Shown: positions 26,514 through 35,537, counted from the stretch's first letter. The stretch: DNA of 56,231 nucleotides from Thiobacillus sp. (GCA_024709425.1 JANJWS010000057.1:1-56231), one strand, 5' to 3'. Numbers and translations are program-made. Notes: generated by a model not told the origin, from the sequence alone.

Positions 26514-26927
26514 TTAATGCGGCAGGCCGTCGACGGGCGTGCCGGGGCGGATGCCGCGCCGCTGGAATTCGCCCTGACGCACTTCCAGCGCGTAGCGCAC
26601 GTCAGTGCCTGGGCAGTGCCGCGCTTCGCTGCGCGGCGCCATGTCGGCCAGCCCGACGATGCGGCCGTCGGCATCGATGAAGGCGATGGAAAGCGGCAAC
26701 GGCGTATTGCGCATCCAGAAGCAGTGCCGGCCCGGGGTCTCGAACACGAACAGCATGGCGGCGTCGGCGGCAAGATGGGTGCGGCCCATGAGCCCCTGTT
26801 GCCGCTGCGCGGGGGTGGCGGCGACTTCTGCGTTGAAGGCGTGCGGGCCAACCCGGAGAGGCAGCGTGTCGGCGCCGGCCGGGGCGGCGAGCAGCGCGGC
26901 AAGCAGGACGAGCGGGCTACAGCGCAC
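26514..26927 (-). CDS. DUF192 exported protein
   Basis: The 137-residue protein has a signal peptide ([20 protein letters not shown]) and a DUF192 core: QRQQGLMGRTHL, MLFVFETPGRHCFWMRNTPLPLSIAFID and GRIVGLADM. Function is unknown; the family is widespread as small exported proteins. The start is a GTG at 26927 that overlaps the 3' end of purK by 11 bases, which places it as the last gene of the purEK operon. Its sequence was found in the frame after purK and would be missed if only ATG starts were considered. Confidence 0.8.
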   Translation of the reverse strand: MRCSPLVLLAALLAAPAGADTLPLRVGPHAFNAEVAATPAQRQQGLMGRTHLAADAAMLFVFETPGRHCFWMRNTPLPLSIAFIDADGRIVGLADMAPRSEARHCPGTDVRYALEVRQGEFQRRGIRPGTPVDGLPH

Positions 26928-28053
26928 CGCGCATCCGCTCGGCGAGATCGAGCGCGGCGGCCGGATCTGCGGCGAGCACGTTGAAGTGCCCCATCTTGCG
27001 CCCCGGGCGCGCGGTCGTCTTGCCATAGAGGTGGAGCTTGATGGCGGGGTGGGCGAGCAGCGTGTCCCAGTGCGGGCCGTCATGCTGCCAGCGGTCGCCA
27101 AGGATGTTGACCATCACCACCGGCGAGAGCAGCCGCGTGTCGCCGAGCGGCAGACCCGCGAGCACGCGCACCTGCTGTTCGAACTGGTCGGTGACGCAGG
27201 CGTCCAGCGTGTAGTGGCCGGAATTGTGGGGGCGCGGCGCGATCTCGTTGACGAGCAGGCGGCCGTCGGCGACGAAGAACTCGACCGCCATCACGCCGAC
27301 GTAGCCGAGCGCATCAGCGACCGCGCGCGCCATCGTGCGCGCGGTTTCGGCCAGATCGTCGGCGACGCGCGCCGGCACGATGGAGACGTCGAGGATGCCG
27401 TCGGCGTGGCGGTTCTCGGCCACGGGGAACAGCGCGCACTGGCCGGCATCGTCGCGCGCCAGCACCACCGATACCTCGCCGTCCAGCTTGACGAAGCCTT
27501 CCAGCACGCAGGGCTGGCCGCCGAATTCACGGAACGCGGCGCGTGCCGCGTCGCGCGAGTCGACGCGGGCCTGGCCCTTGCCGTCGTAGCCGAAGCGCGC
27601 CACTTTCAGCAGCGCCGGGGCACCGATCTCGGCGAACGCCTCGTCGAGGTCGCCCTCGCTGTAGACCAGCGCGAAGGGGGCGGTGGCGAAACCGTGTTGC
27701 GCGAGCCAGGATTTCTCGTGGCTGCGGTCCTGCACGATGGCGACCGCGTCCGCACCAGGCGACACCCGGCAATATTTCGCCAGGGCGATGAGACTTGCCG
27801 CGGGGACGTTCTCGAATTCGGTGGTGACGGCGGCGCAGGCCTCGCCCAGCTGTTGTAGTGCGGCCCCGTCCGTGTAGGCGGCCTGCAAATGTGTGTCGGC
27901 CATCTGCCCGGCCGGGCACGCCGCGTCGGGGTCGAGCACCATCACCTTGTAGCCCATGGTGCGCGCCGCGATGGTGAACATGCGCCCGAGTTGGCCGCCG
28001 CCGAGGATGCCGAGCGTCGCGCCGGGCAGGATGGCCAGCGTCTTACTCGACAT
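26917..28053 (-). CDS. purK: N5-carboxyaminoimidazole ribonucleotide synthase
   Basis: The 378-residue ATP-grasp enzyme carboxylates AIR to N5-CAIR with ATP and bicarbonate. It shows the nucleotide-fold start [16 protein letters not shown]-grasp blocks [14 protein letters not shown] and [19 protein letters not shown], and the C-terminal [18 protein letters not shown]. The ATG at 28053 lies inside the 3' end of purE (11-base overlap); the next upstream start has no support. Use of bicarbonate gives a loose link to the inorganic-carbon theme of the window, but purEK is standard housekeeping. Confidence 0.95.
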   Translation of the reverse strand: MSSKTLAILPGATLGILGGGQLGRMFTIAARTMGYKVMVLDPDAACPAGQMADTHLQAAYTDGAALQQLGEACAAVTTEFENVPAASLIALAKYCRVSPGADAVAIVQDRSHEKSWLAQHGFATAPFALVYSEGDLDEAFAEIGAPALLKVARFGYDGKGQARVDSRDAARAAFREFGGQPCVLEGFVKLDGEVSVVLARDDAGQCALFPVAENRHADGILDVSIVPARVADDLAETARTMARAVADALGYVGVMAVEFFVADGRLLVNEIAPRPHNSGHYTLDACVTDQFEQQVRVLAGLPLGDTRLLSPVVMVNILGDRWQHDGPHWDTLLAHPAIKLHLYGKTTARPGRKMGHFNVLAADPAAALDLAERMRGAL

Positions 28054-28537
28054 CGGGCAGCTCCATCGCCAGCACCGAGTCCGACTGGCCGCGGCGGAAG
28101 TCATTGAGCTGGGCGGCGAGCCCGGCGTCGTAGCGCGCGATGAGCGACGCCGCGAACAGCGCCGCGTTGGCCGCGCCGGCCTCGCCGATGGCGAAGGTCG
28201 CCACCGGAATGCCCTTCGGCATCTGCACGATGGAGAGCAGCGAATCCATGCCCTTGAGATATCTCGACGGCACCGGCACGCCCAGCACCGGCACGATGGT
28301 CTTGGCGGCGAGCATGCCGGGCAGGTGGGCAGCGCCGCCCGCCCCGGCGATGATCGCCTTCAGCCCGCGCGCCTCCGCGCTGGCCGCGTATTCGTACAGC
28401 AGGTCGGGCGTGCGGTGCGCCGACACCACCCGCGTTTCGAAGTGGATGCCGAGCTGCTTCAAAAGCAGCGCGGCGTGCTTCATCACCTCCCAGTCGCTGG
28501 AAGAGCCCATCACCACGCCGACCTGCGGTGCGTTCAT
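28043..28537 (-). CDS. purE: N5-carboxyaminoimidazole ribonucleotide mutase (class I PurE)
   Basis: The 164-residue protein has [32 protein letters not shown] and [16 protein letters not shown], typical of class I PurE, which moves the carboxyl group of N5-CAIR to give CAIR. The ATG at 28537 has AAGGA about eight bases upstream; a GTG at 28543 is less well placed. It is first in a purE-purK-DUF192 operon. Confidence 0.95.
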   Translation of the reverse strand: MNAPQVGVVMGSSSDWEVMKHAALLLKQLGIHFETRVVSAHRTPDLLYEYAASAEARGLKAIIAGAGGAAHLPGMLAAKTIVPVLGVPVPSRYLKGMDSLLSIVQMPKGIPVATFAIGEAGAANAALFAASLIARYDAGLAAQLNDFRRGQSDSVLAMELPDVE

Positions 28538-28619
28538 CGTCACGGTCCTTGCTTGCCGAAAGCGCGCATTTTACCGCGGCGAGCCTCTACAATGGCGCGC
28601 GTCCCGACCGGAGATCATC

Positions 28620-28967
28620 ATGCCCGCCTCGTTGCAGACCCTGATCCTGCTCACGCTGTCCAATGTGTTCATGACCTTCGCCTGGTACGCCCACCTGAAG
28701 GATATGAACAACCAGCCGTGGATCATTGCCGCGCTGGCGAGCTGGGGCATCGCGCTGTTCGAATACCTGCTGCAGGTGCCGGCCAACCGCATCGGCTACA
28801 CGGTCATGACCCTGCCGCAACTGAAGATCATGCAGGAAGTCATCGCGCTGTCGGTGTTCATGCCGTTCGCCGTGCTCTACATGAAAGTGGAACTGAAATG
28901 GGATTTTCTATGGGCGACGCTGTGCCTCGTCGGCGCGGTGTATTTCATGTTCCGCGAGGCGGGGTAA
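28620..28967 (+). CDS. DUF486/DMT-family small membrane protein
   Basis: The 115-residue protein has four hydrophobic segments (LILLTLSNVFMTFAWYAHL, IIAALASWGIALFEYLL, VIALSVFMPFAVLYM, FLWATLCLVGAVYFMF) and the conserved PANRIGYTVMTLPQLKIMQEVI loop of the DUF486 family. This family is distantly related to small multidrug transporters. No substrate is known. The ATG at 28620 has GGAG about ten bases upstream, and a TACAAT -10-like box lies near 28588. It is divergent from purE. Confidence 0.8.
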   Translation: MPASLQTLILLTLSNVFMTFAWYAHLKDMNNQPWIIAALASWGIALFEYLLQVPANRIGYTVMTLPQLKIMQEVIALSVFMPFAVLYMKVELKWDFLWATLCLVGAVYFMFREAG

Positions 28968-29021
28968 GAGGCCCGCCCCCGGGCCGATGCCGTGATGTTT
29001 GCGTCGCCCAAATCGCGGCGA
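28968..29021 (+). repeat. REP-like repeat unit 1
   Basis: GAGGCCCGCCCCCGGGCCGA starts a unit of about 54 bases that recurs at 29130 in the same orientation, ending near AAATCGCGGCGA. Each unit contains a GGCCCGCCCCCGGGCC palindrome-like core. The pair flanks an inverted copy of the 55-base hairpin element. Confidence 0.7.
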
Positions 29022-29031
29022 GGGCGCCGGT

Positions 29032-29086
29032 GCGTGGTTGTTGCCGCGTGAGCGGCTTTACAACTACGGCCTGCCCCTTGCGGGTG
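29032..29086 (-). repeat. 55-base dispersed hairpin element, copy C
   Basis: Read on the minus strand it begins CACCCGCAAGGGGC and continues like copies A and B. The inner stem is GCCGC/GCGGC, and the outer stem keeps seven of eight pairs. This copy is intergenic, between two REP-like units. Confidence 0.8.
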
Positions 29087-29129
29087 CTCCTCCGGGGCGC
29101 CGCGCGATCTGAGCGGCTGCCCCCTGTGG

Positions 29130-29183
29130 GAGGCCCGCCCCCGGGCCGATGTCGTGATGTTTGCGGCGGCACGAAATCGCGGC
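29130..29183 (+). repeat. REP-like repeat unit 2
   Basis: This is the second unit of the 28968 repeat, sharing GAGGCCCGCCCCCGGGCCGA, GTGATGTTTGCG and AAATCGCGGCGA with a few differences between. It is preceded by CCCCTGTGGGAG, which resembles the conserved head of REP elements in other proteobacteria. Confidence 0.65.
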
Positions 29184-29200
29184 GAACACGCGCCCAAACA

Positions 29201-29227
29201 AAACGCCCCGCGCAGGGCGGGGCGTTT
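29201..29227 (-). terminator. Intrinsic terminator of the DsrC/TusE-like gene
   Basis: AAACGCCCCGC and GCGGGGCGTTT form a perfect 11-base-pair stem with a five-base loop. On the minus strand it is followed by TTTTGTTTG, and it lies 20 bases past the stop of the DsrC/TusE-like gene. Confidence 0.8.
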
Positions 29228-29246
29228 CGGATCGACAGCGGCGAAC

Positions 29247-29579
29247 TCAAACGCAGCCGGTCGGCTTCGGCGTACCGGCGTAGCGGCCGGCCTGCTTGGC
29301 GGGACCGAAGGGGAACAGGTCGAACAGGAATTTCTTCTCGCCCCATTCGTCGCCGAATTCTTCCTTCAGCCCTTTCTGCAGGAAGCGCAGGTTGGGGGCG
29401 GTGCCGTTCTGGTCGTAGAAGTCCCGCATGTAGCGGATGATCTTCCAGTGATCCTCGGCCAGTTCAAGGTTGTCTTCCTTGGCGAGTTCGGCCGCGAGCT
29501 CCTCGGACCAGTCCTCCAGGTTGACCAGATACCCTTCCGGGTCGGTTTCGACGATCTTGCCGTTGATGTTGCGCTCCAT
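29247..29579 (-). CDS. DsrC/TusE-family sulfur-carrier protein with one C-terminal cysteine
   Basis: The 110-residue protein matches the DsrC/TusE fold (IVETDPEGYLVNLEDWSEEL, DHWKIIRYMRDFY, FLFDLFPFGPAKQAGRYAG) and ends TPKPTGCV. The penultimate Cys109 is the persulfide-carrying cysteine of the family. The second cysteine of true DsrC, 11 residues earlier, is a glycine here (Gly98), as in TusE-like proteins that only relay sulfur. It could serve tRNA thiolation or act in sulfur oxidation beside the rhodanese. The ATG at 29579 has GGGAGAG upstream. An IscR-type operator overlaps its promoter region and a strong terminator follows, so it is transcribed alone. Confidence 0.88.
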   Translation of the reverse strand: MERNINGKIVETDPEGYLVNLEDWSEELAAELAKEDNLELAEDHWKIIRYMRDFYDQNGTAPNLRFLQKGLKEEFGDEWGEKKFLFDLFPFGPAKQAGRYAGTPKPTGCV

Positions 29580-29625
29580 GATTGCTCTCCCAATCAAAAA
29601 AAGTGGCGATGGAGCGCACGATAAA

Positions 29626-29650
29626 ATACCCGACTAAATTAGTCAACCAC
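29626..29650. promoter_or_regulatory. IscR/Rrf2-type operator upstream of the DsrC/TusE-like gene
   Basis: The core GACTAAATTAGTC is a perfect odd palindrome, and the flanks (ATACCC on one side, AACC on the other) fit the IscR type 1 site consensus as I remember it at nearly all positions. On the minus strand TTGACT within it could be the -35, with TATCGT 17 bases on as -10, so binding would block transcription. This suggests control by iron-sulfur status or a related Rrf2 sensor. Confidence 0.6.
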
Positions 29651-29673
29651 TCCGGCAATGTGGTTATTGAGAA

Positions 29674-30060
29674 TCATTTTCGGTCAACCTTGCCGCCAGC
29701 TGCCTTGTAGGCTTCCAGTCCGCCCTCGATGAAACGCGCTCGCACACCGGCGGCCTGCAACCGGTCGACCACGGTGTTCGACACCGCACCGCCGCGCACG
29801 CAGTAGATCACCACGTCGTGGGTCTTCGGCACCGCACCGATCCAGGCGTCGATCTTGTCAGGATTTTTCCAGAACGCGCCGGGAATGATCTCGTTCGACG
29901 CGGCGAAGTCGGCCTCGCGGCGCACGTCCAGCACCAGCGTGGTGTCCGGATTGACCTTGGCGGGCGCGATGGTGCGCGGCAGGTCGGGGCATTGGTCGGT
30001 TGGGTTGCTGCAGGCGCAGCGTTTGAGGGGCTGGGGGGTCGGTTCGGTCATGATCGGCAT
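29674..30060 (-). CDS. Rhodanese-domain sulfurtransferase
   Basis: The 128-residue single-domain rhodanese has the aspartate-arginine entry motif VLDVRREADF and the active-site loop CVRGGA with Cys87, which would carry a persulfide. Three cysteines near the N-terminus (15, 17, 24) are unusual and could bind a metal. It lies behind the IscR-type site on the same strand as the DsrC/TusE-like gene and may supply it with sulfur; that link is inference from position. The start may be the ATG at 30060 or at 30051; neither has a clear ribosome-binding site. Confidence 0.85.
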   Translation of the reverse strand: MPIMTEPTPQPLKRCACSNPTDQCPDLPRTIAPAKVNPDTTLVLDVRREADFAASNEIIPGAFWKNPDKIDAWIGAVPKTHDVVIYCVRGGAVSNTVVDRLQAAGVRARFIEGGLEAYKAAGGKVDRK

Positions 30061-30100
30061 CGTGCGCCGGACGCTAGACCCGGCGGCGGGGTGAAAAAGT

Positions 30101-31018
30101 TCAGGGTGAGTAGGTCAGCGCCGGCACGACGTCGATGGGAGCGCCGTCGGTGCCGTAGACCTGGGCGCTGAGGATGCTGAATGCGGGCGATCCTGTCAAA
30201 CCGGTGGGGTGGACGACGTGAAACTGCAGGTAGCGCGGATCGATCCCCTGCGGGGCGACGATATCGACGTGGAGCTGCTGCCCGTCCTGCCGCCAGTAGA
30301 CCATGCGCTGGGTCTTGCCGAAGGCGCCGGGGTCGACGAAGGAACCGCGCACGGTCGATTCGGGGACATAGACGTTGAGGTCATTCGGACTGACGGCGGC
30401 TTCGTCGAAGTCGATTATCAGCGAGGCTGCACCGATCGGTGCGGTACCGGCAGTGAAGTCAACCCGCGCGTGCGGTGCGGTTTCCAGGCGCGCGAAATCA
30501 ACCGGGGCGGGGCCCTCCAACGTGCGACGTTCGAACAGCTCGCTGCTGCCGCTTCCCGCAACGATCTCGAGCGCGACGTTGAACGGGCCGGACCCGGTCC
30601 CGGCGCTGTTGTCGGTGACTCCGTTCAGCGTGATCGCCAATTTCGCCGGTCCCGGTGCGGCTCCTGCCGGCAAATCGGCGACCAGCACCGTCTGCAGCGG
30701 CTCGTGGCCGAACGCCCAGGAAATATAGCTTTCGAGGTAGGGCGAATAATGCGTGCCGAGGGCGCGGCCGTCCGCACGCAGGTTGAACACCGAGCGCACG
30801 CGGCCGAGCGCCTGCAGGTCGAAGACGTGGCCGGATGCGTCCGTGAGCATCGCGCCGACATTTTCCTTGCGCGCCTGCGCCGAGCCACCGACCATGAGCG
30901 ACACGGTGTCACCGGGTCGGGCGAGATGGGGGAAGGTATTGACGCTGGAGCACGCCGACAGGAAGAGGCCGCCGCACAGGGCGGCCAGGCCAACCAGGCT
31001 GACATTGAATTTCATCAT
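30101..31018 (-). CDS. Hypothetical lipoprotein
   Basis: The 305-residue protein has a lipoprotein signal with lipobox LSAC (Cys23), so it should be anchored to a membrane. The rest has beta-rich segments but no motif I recognise. It starts four bases after the stop of the secreted subtilase gene on the same strand, so the two are one operon and may act together outside the cytoplasm, for example as protease and inhibitor, chaperone or anchor. That is inference from position only. Confidence 0.75.
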   Translation of the reverse strand: MMKFNVSLVGLAALCGGLFLSACSSVNTFPHLARPGDTVSLMVGGSAQARKENVGAMLTDASGHVFDLQALGRVRSVFNLRADGRALGTHYSPYLESYISWAFGHEPLQTVLVADLPAGAAPGPAKLAITLNGVTDNSAGTGSGPFNVALEIVAGSGSSELFERRTLEGPAPVDFARLETAPHARVDFTAGTAPIGAASLIIDFDEAAVSPNDLNVYVPESTVRGSFVDPGAFGKTQRMVYWRQDGQQLHVDIVAPQGIDPRYLQFHVVHPTGLTGSPAFSILSAQVYGTDGAPIDVVPALTYSP

Positions 31019-31022
31019 CGTC

Positions 31023-32942
31023 TCAATATCCGAGTTGTTGCCGCAATTTGAGGATGTCGCGCACGTCCAACAGGCCGTCGCCGTCGAGGTCCCCCAGCAG
31101 GCGTTCCAGCGGGGAGGGCGAGTCGAGCCCGAATGCCAGGCGCGTGAGGATCAGCAGATCCGCAACGTTCACCACGCCGTCGGGCTGGTTTCGCGGCGCG
31201 AGATCACCGGTGTCGGACTGATTGGGATCGGTGAAATACACCAGGACTTCGTCGCCGTCGGTGAGGCCGTCGCCGTCCGAGTCGGCGAGCGTGGGTGCCG
31301 TGCCATAGGTGAAGAGCTCCTGCAGGTCCCCAAGGCCATCGCCGTCGGTGTCCGCCAGGATGGGTGAGGTGCCGTAGGCCAGCTCCTCGTCATGGTTGAG
31401 CCCGTCGCCGTCCGCATCGAGGCTGATGCGCCCGTGTCCGGTACGGTTGTCGAAGCCCACCGTGCCCACGTCCTTGACCGCGGCCGGCAGCGCGGTGCGC
31501 AGCTCGGCAGGGGTCATGCCGGGATTGGCCGCGAGCAGGAGCGCCGCGGCACCCGCGGCGTGCGGTGACGCGGCGGACGTCCCCCAAAAAGCGCTCGTCA
31601 GCGAGGTCGCGACCCCATCGGGTGCGGCGATTTCCGGCTTGGCCCGTCCGTCCGTCGTCGGGCCTTCCGAACTGAAGGATTCGGCGTTGTCGCTCAGGTT
31701 GACGGCACCGACGCCAATCACTTCGCTGCAGTCGGCGGGTTGCAGGAGGCTGCTGGCGGTCGTGCGCGTGACCAGGTCCGGTCCGGTGGAGAACAGGGTC
31801 AGTGCGCGATTCGCCTGGGCGCTGTCGGGTTTCTTGACGACGATGTAATAAGTGCCGCTGGCAGAAGGCGTGTAAGTGATCGCTTCGTAGGGGTAGGGGT
31901 AATACGAGGGGCCCTTGCCGGACTGGCGGTTGGTGGAGGACGCCACGAGGACACCGCCGCTGTCTGGATTGCCATTGTAGAGGTAGAGATCGTAGTCGAT
32001 GGTGGTGGTCGGGTAGGCGTTCCAGTTGAGGATCAGCGATAGGGGGCTACCCGAGGTGAGGTTGATGGTGTTGTAGTTCACGCCCGTTGCGAACTCGTGG
32101 CGCAGGTCGGCGTTGGCGTCGGTGAAGGTGCCGAGGTAGTGCTTGAGGCGGCTGTTGCCGATGGCGTTGATCCACTGGACACCCTGCGTGGCGGCGCCGT
32201 CGGCCGTGTCGCAGATCGGGCCGGTGCCGTCGTAGAAGGCAGCGGCGTACCACACGGCCGAGTGGTTGATGATCTTTACGCCCGCCGCGATCATGGCGTC
32301 GCGCGCCTGCGCGAGCTGCACGTCGGTCGCCACCTTGGCGAGATGGAGCGCCGCACCGGGCGCCATGTCGTGCACGATCTGGGCGACGTTGGTGCCGTGG
32401 TCCGTGCCGCCCGTGCCCGTGCCGGTGTAGTCGACGACCGTCAGGTTGGTGCCGGTCGGCGGCAGTTCGCCGGCCGCCTGCGCGGTCGCGAGGTTGCCGA
32501 AACCGAGGTCGATGATGCCGATCTTCACGCCGGCACCGGTGTTGCCCAGCGCGTGCATGTCGGCCGCTCCCGTGATCGTCACGCCCTGACTGGTGACCAC
32601 GGCCGCCTGGTGCGGATAGGGCAGGCGCGCGAGCGTGCCGTCGGGCAATGCGTTCAGCAATGCGGTGGCCCGGTTTGCGGGAACGGTGATTTCGTGCAGG
32701 CGCCCACGGCGATAGCGCAGCTCGCTCGCATGCGCACCAAGCGTGGCGGTCGGGAGGTTGTCCGCCTCGATGATGAGGGTGACCGACTCGTGCATGCGGG
32801 CCGGGTCGCCGGCCAGACGTTCGACGTGCTGGCGCAGCCGGTCCTCGCGCAGCGCCCCCGCGTCGGGCGATGCCGCAAGCGTGCCGTGCGCCCAGGCGAG
32901 GGACAACACGACCACCCATGTCTTCCATGGCGGGTAATGCAC
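31023..32942 (-). CDS. Secreted subtilisin-like protease with calcium-binding and dockerin-like repeats
   Basis: The 639-residue protein has a signal peptide (VVVLSLAWAHGTLA) and an S8 protease domain with catalytic Asp145 (GIIDLGFG), His182 (TDHGTNVAQI) and a serine near residue 455 (GTSAASPHAAG). A pre-peptidase-like beta domain is inserted between (DYDLYLYNGNPDSGG). After it come three DxDGDG-type calcium loops like thrombospondin type 3 repeats (DADGDGLNHDEELAYGTSP, DTDGDGLGD, DSDGDGLTDGDE). A final dockerin-like pair of loops follows (DGVVNVADLLILTRLAFG, DLDGDGLLDVRDILKLRQQLG). The start is a GTG with GGAGG seven bases upstream. No cohesin is visible nearby, so the dockerin partner is unknown. 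Confidence 0.85.
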   Translation of the reverse strand: MHYPPWKTWVVVLSLAWAHGTLAASPDAGALREDRLRQHVERLAGDPARMHESVTLIIEADNLPTATLGAHASELRYRRGRLHEITVPANRATALLNALPDGTLARLPYPHQAAVVTSQGVTITGAADMHALGNTGAGVKIGIIDLGFGNLATAQAAGELPPTGTNLTVVDYTGTGTGGTDHGTNVAQIVHDMAPGAALHLAKVATDVQLAQARDAMIAAGVKIINHSAVWYAAAFYDGTGPICDTADGAATQGVQWINAIGNSRLKHYLGTFTDANADLRHEFATGVNYNTINLTSGSPLSLILNWNAYPTTTIDYDLYLYNGNPDSGGVLVASSTNRQSGKGPSYYPYPYEAITYTPSASGTYYIVVKKPDSAQANRALTLFSTGPDLVTRTTASSLLQPADCSEVIGVGAVNLSDNAESFSSEGPTTDGRAKPEIAAPDGVATSLTSAFWGTSAASPHAAGAAALLLAANPGMTPAELRTALPAAVKDVGTVGFDNRTGHGRISLDADGDGLNHDEELAYGTSPILADTDGDGLGDLQELFTYGTAPTLADSDGDGLTDGDEVLVYFTDPNQSDTGDLAPRNQPDGVVNVADLLILTRLAFGLDSPSPLERLLGDLDGDGLLDVRDILKLRQQLGY

Positions 32943-33047
32943 CGGCGCTCCTCCATTATCCTGTCCGGCCTCGCCGGACTTGTTTATGCAAACATGTTAG
33001 CAGGCATGGGCCGAGGCATGCCAGCGCGCCGACGAACGGCGCACGAC

Positions 33048-33953
33048 TCAGCCGGCGGCCGCCTGGGGCGGCGTGGCGAGGATGAAATCCTTGAATGCCT
33101 GCGCCACCGGGGAGAGCCGCTTGTCGGCGCGGTGCACCACGTACCAGTGGCGGATGATGGGAAAGTGCTCGACATCGAGCACCGCCAGGCGTTCAAGTGC
33201 CAGCTCCAGCTCCAGCGTCTGCAGCGACAGGATGCCCAGCCCCAGGCCGGCCTGCACCGCCAACTTGATCGCCTCGTTGCTGCTCAATTCCATGCTGGTG
33301 TGAATGTCCACGCCCTGCGCCGCGAAGAATCGCTCCAGGGCGCCGCGGGTGCCGGAGCCCTTCTCACGCACCAGAAAAGGCGCATCGCCGAGTTGGCGTA
33401 CGGCAATGCGACGTCTGCGGGCAAGCGGATGGTCGGGCGGGGCGATGATCACCAGCGGGTTGTCCATGAAACGCGTAGCTTCCAGCCCCAGGCCGTCCGG
33501 CACCTGGCCCATGATGGCGAGATCGATCCGGTTGGCGGCTAGCAGATCGAGCACCTCGGCGCGGTTGCACACGTCCAGATGGATATCCACGCCGGGGCGC
33601 ACGTCACGGAAACGCACGAGGATGTCCGTTGCGACCGGGTTGGCGGTCGAGGTGATGCCAATGTCGAGCCGCCCGCTCGCGCCGTCACGCAACTGCGCCA
33701 GACGCGTCCGCAGGTCTTCGAGCCGGGAAAGGATGCTCTGGCTGGCGAGATGCATCTCCCGCCCGGCCTCGGTGAGAAAGATCTTCTTGCCAAGCTGTTC
33801 GGTGAGCGGCTGCCCGGCGATGCGCTCCAGCAGGCGAACCTGCATCGAGACGGCGGGCTGTGACAGATGCAGCGCCGCGGCGGCCTTGGAATACGACAGA
33901 TGGCGAGCCACGGTCTCGAAGGTCATCAGTTGGCGGAATGTCAGTCGGCGCAT
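33048..33953 (-). CDS. cbbR: CbbR, LysR-type regulator of the form II RuBisCO genes
   Basis: The 301-residue regulator has an N-terminal winged helix (FRQLMTFETVARHLSYSKAAAALHLSQPAVSMQVRLLE) and a LysR effector domain ending in the CbbR-like PIIRHWYVVHRADKRLSPVAQAFKDFI. CbbR proteins activate Calvin-cycle operons in response to metabolites such as phosphoenolpyruvate or RuBP. It is divergent from cbbM, the standard arrangement, with an A+T-rich region holding a LysR-type palindrome between them. It is a clear paralogue of the second CbbR at 42 kb. Confidence 0.92.
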   Translation of the reverse strand: MRRLTFRQLMTFETVARHLSYSKAAAALHLSQPAVSMQVRLLERIAGQPLTEQLGKKIFLTEAGREMHLASQSILSRLEDLRTRLAQLRDGASGRLDIGITSTANPVATDILVRFRDVRPGVDIHLDVCNRAEVLDLLAANRIDLAIMGQVPDGLGLEATRFMDNPLVIIAPPDHPLARRRRIAVRQLGDAPFLVREKGSGTRGALERFFAAQGVDIHTSMELSSNEAIKLAVQAGLGLGILSLQTLELELALERLAVLDVEHFPIIRHWYVVHRADKRLSPVAQAFKDFILATPPQAAAG

Positions 33954-33965
33954 CGGATATGATTG

Positions 33966-33981
33966 ATAAGTGATAACTTAT
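33966..33981. promoter_or_regulatory. Candidate CbbR binding site of the cbbR-cbbM interval
   Basis: ATAAGTGATAACTTAT is a perfect six-base inverted repeat with a four-base centre and contains the T-N11-A LysR pattern. It lies in the A+T-rich stretch (33957-34020) between divergent cbbR and cbbM, a strong contrast with the high-GC surroundings. Confidence 0.6.
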
Positions 33982-34100
33982 ACAAATAATTATAACAATT
34001 GAATTTTATTTATACGATTAGACGCCTATAGTCCGCCCCTGTCGCGAACGGGGGCACGGGGCTCCTGCCGCTTGTGTTTTCTTACCGCAGGAGTCATGCA

Positions 34101-35480
34101 ATGGATCAATCCGCACGTTATGCCGACCTTTCCCTCAAGGAAGAGGACCTGATCAAGGGCGGCCGCCACATCCTGTGCGCCTACAAGATGAAGCCGGCCA
34201 AGGGTTATGGCTTCCTGGAGGTCGCCGCCCACTTCGCCGCCGAGTCCTCGACCGGCACCAACGTCGAAGTCTGCACCACCGACGACTTCACCAAGGGCGT
34301 CGACGCGCTGGTGTACATGATCGACGAAGCCACCGAAGAGATGCGCATCGCCTATCCGCTGGAGCTGTTCGACCGCAACATGATCGACGGCCGCATGATG
34401 CTGGTGTCCTTCCTGACGCTCACCATCGGCAACAACCAGGGCATGGGCGACTGCGAATACGCCAAGATGTATGACTTCTACATGCCGCGCCGCGCCATCG
34501 AGCTCTTTGACGGCCCCGCTGTCGACATCTCCAACCTGTGGCGCATCCTCGGCCGCCCGGTCAAGGATGGCGGTTATATCTCCGGCACCATCATCAAGCC
34601 CAAGCTGGGCCTGCGCCCCGAGCCCTTCGCCAAGGCGGCCTACCAGTTCTGGCTGGGCGGCGACTTCATCAAGAACGACGAGCCGCAGGGCAACCAGGTG
34701 TTCTGCCCGGCCAAGCAGGTGTACCCGCTGGTCTATGACGCCATGAAACGCGCCATGGACGAAACCGGCGAGGCCAAGATCTTCTCTGCCAACATCACCG
34801 CCGACGATTACCGTGAAATGATCGCCCGCGGCGAATTCATCCTCGAAGCCTTTGGTCCCGACGCCGACAAGGTAGCCTTCCTGGTCGACGGCTACGTCGG
34901 CGGCCCCGGCATGGTGACCACCGCCCGTCGCCACTTCGCCGGCCAGTACCTGCACTACCATCGTGCCGGTCACGGCGCCGTGACCTCGCCCAGCTCGAAG
35001 CGCGGCTACACCGCCTACGTGCTGGCCAAGATGTCCCGCCTGCAGGGTGCTTCCGGCATCCACGTCGGCACCATGGGCTACGGCAAGATGGAAGGCTCCA
35101 AGGACGACCGCAACATCGCCTACATCATCGAGCGTGACAGCTATACCGGCCCGGCTTACCACCAGGAGTGGTACGGCATGAAGCCCACCACCCCGATCAT
35201 TTCCGGCGGCATGAACGCGCTGCGCCTGCCTGGCTTCTTCGAGAACCTGGGCCACGGCAACGTGATCAACACCGCCGGTGGCGGCTCCTACGGCCACATC
35301 GACTCCCCGGCTGCCGGTGCCAAGTCGCTGCGCCAGGCCTACGAGTGCTGGAAGGCCAAGGCCGACCCGATCGAGTGGGCCAAGGAGCACAAGGAATTCG
35401 CCCGCGCCTTCGAATCCTTCCCGCACGACGCCGACAAGATCTACCCCGGCTGGCGCGAGAAGCTGGGCGTGCACAAGTAA
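34101..35480 (+). CDS. cbbM: Form II RuBisCO
   Basis: The 459-residue enzyme fixes CO2 onto ribulose bisphosphate without a small subunit. It has catalytic Lys166 ([14 protein letters not shown]) and carbamylated Lys191 ([14 protein letters not shown]), with the same numbering as the Rhodospirillum rubrum enzyme. Form II enzymes have low CO2 specificity and suit high-CO2, low-O2 conditions. The ATG at 34101 has GGAG at 34090-34093. A strong intrinsic terminator follows before cbbQ, so RuBisCO mRNA should exceed activase mRNA. Confidence 0.98.
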   Translation: MDQSARYADLSLKEEDLIKGGRHILCAYKMKPAKGYGFLEVAAHFAAESSTGTNVEVCTTDDFTKGVDALVYMIDEATEEMRIAYPLELFDRNMIDGRMMLVSFLTLTIGNNQGMGDCEYAKMYDFYMPRRAIELFDGPAVDISNLWRILGRPVKDGGYISGTIIKPKLGLRPEPFAKAAYQFWLGGDFIKNDEPQGNQVFCPAKQVYPLVYDAMKRAMDETGEAKIFSANITADDYREMIARGEFILEAFGPDADKVAFLVDGYVGGPGMVTTARRHFAGQYLHYHRAGHGAVTSPSSKRGYTAYVLAKMSRLQGASGIHVGTMGYGKMEGSKDDRNIAYIIERDSYTGPAYHQEWYGMKPTTPIISGGMNALRLPGFFENLGHGNVINTAGGGSYGHIDSPAAGAKSLRQAYECWKAKADPIEWAKEHKEFARAFESFPHDADKIYPGWREKLGVHK

Positions 35481-35537
35481 GTCGAGCGTGAACGAGTCGA
35501 GAGTGGAGAGCGTTCGCTCGACTCTTGGCTCTCGACG

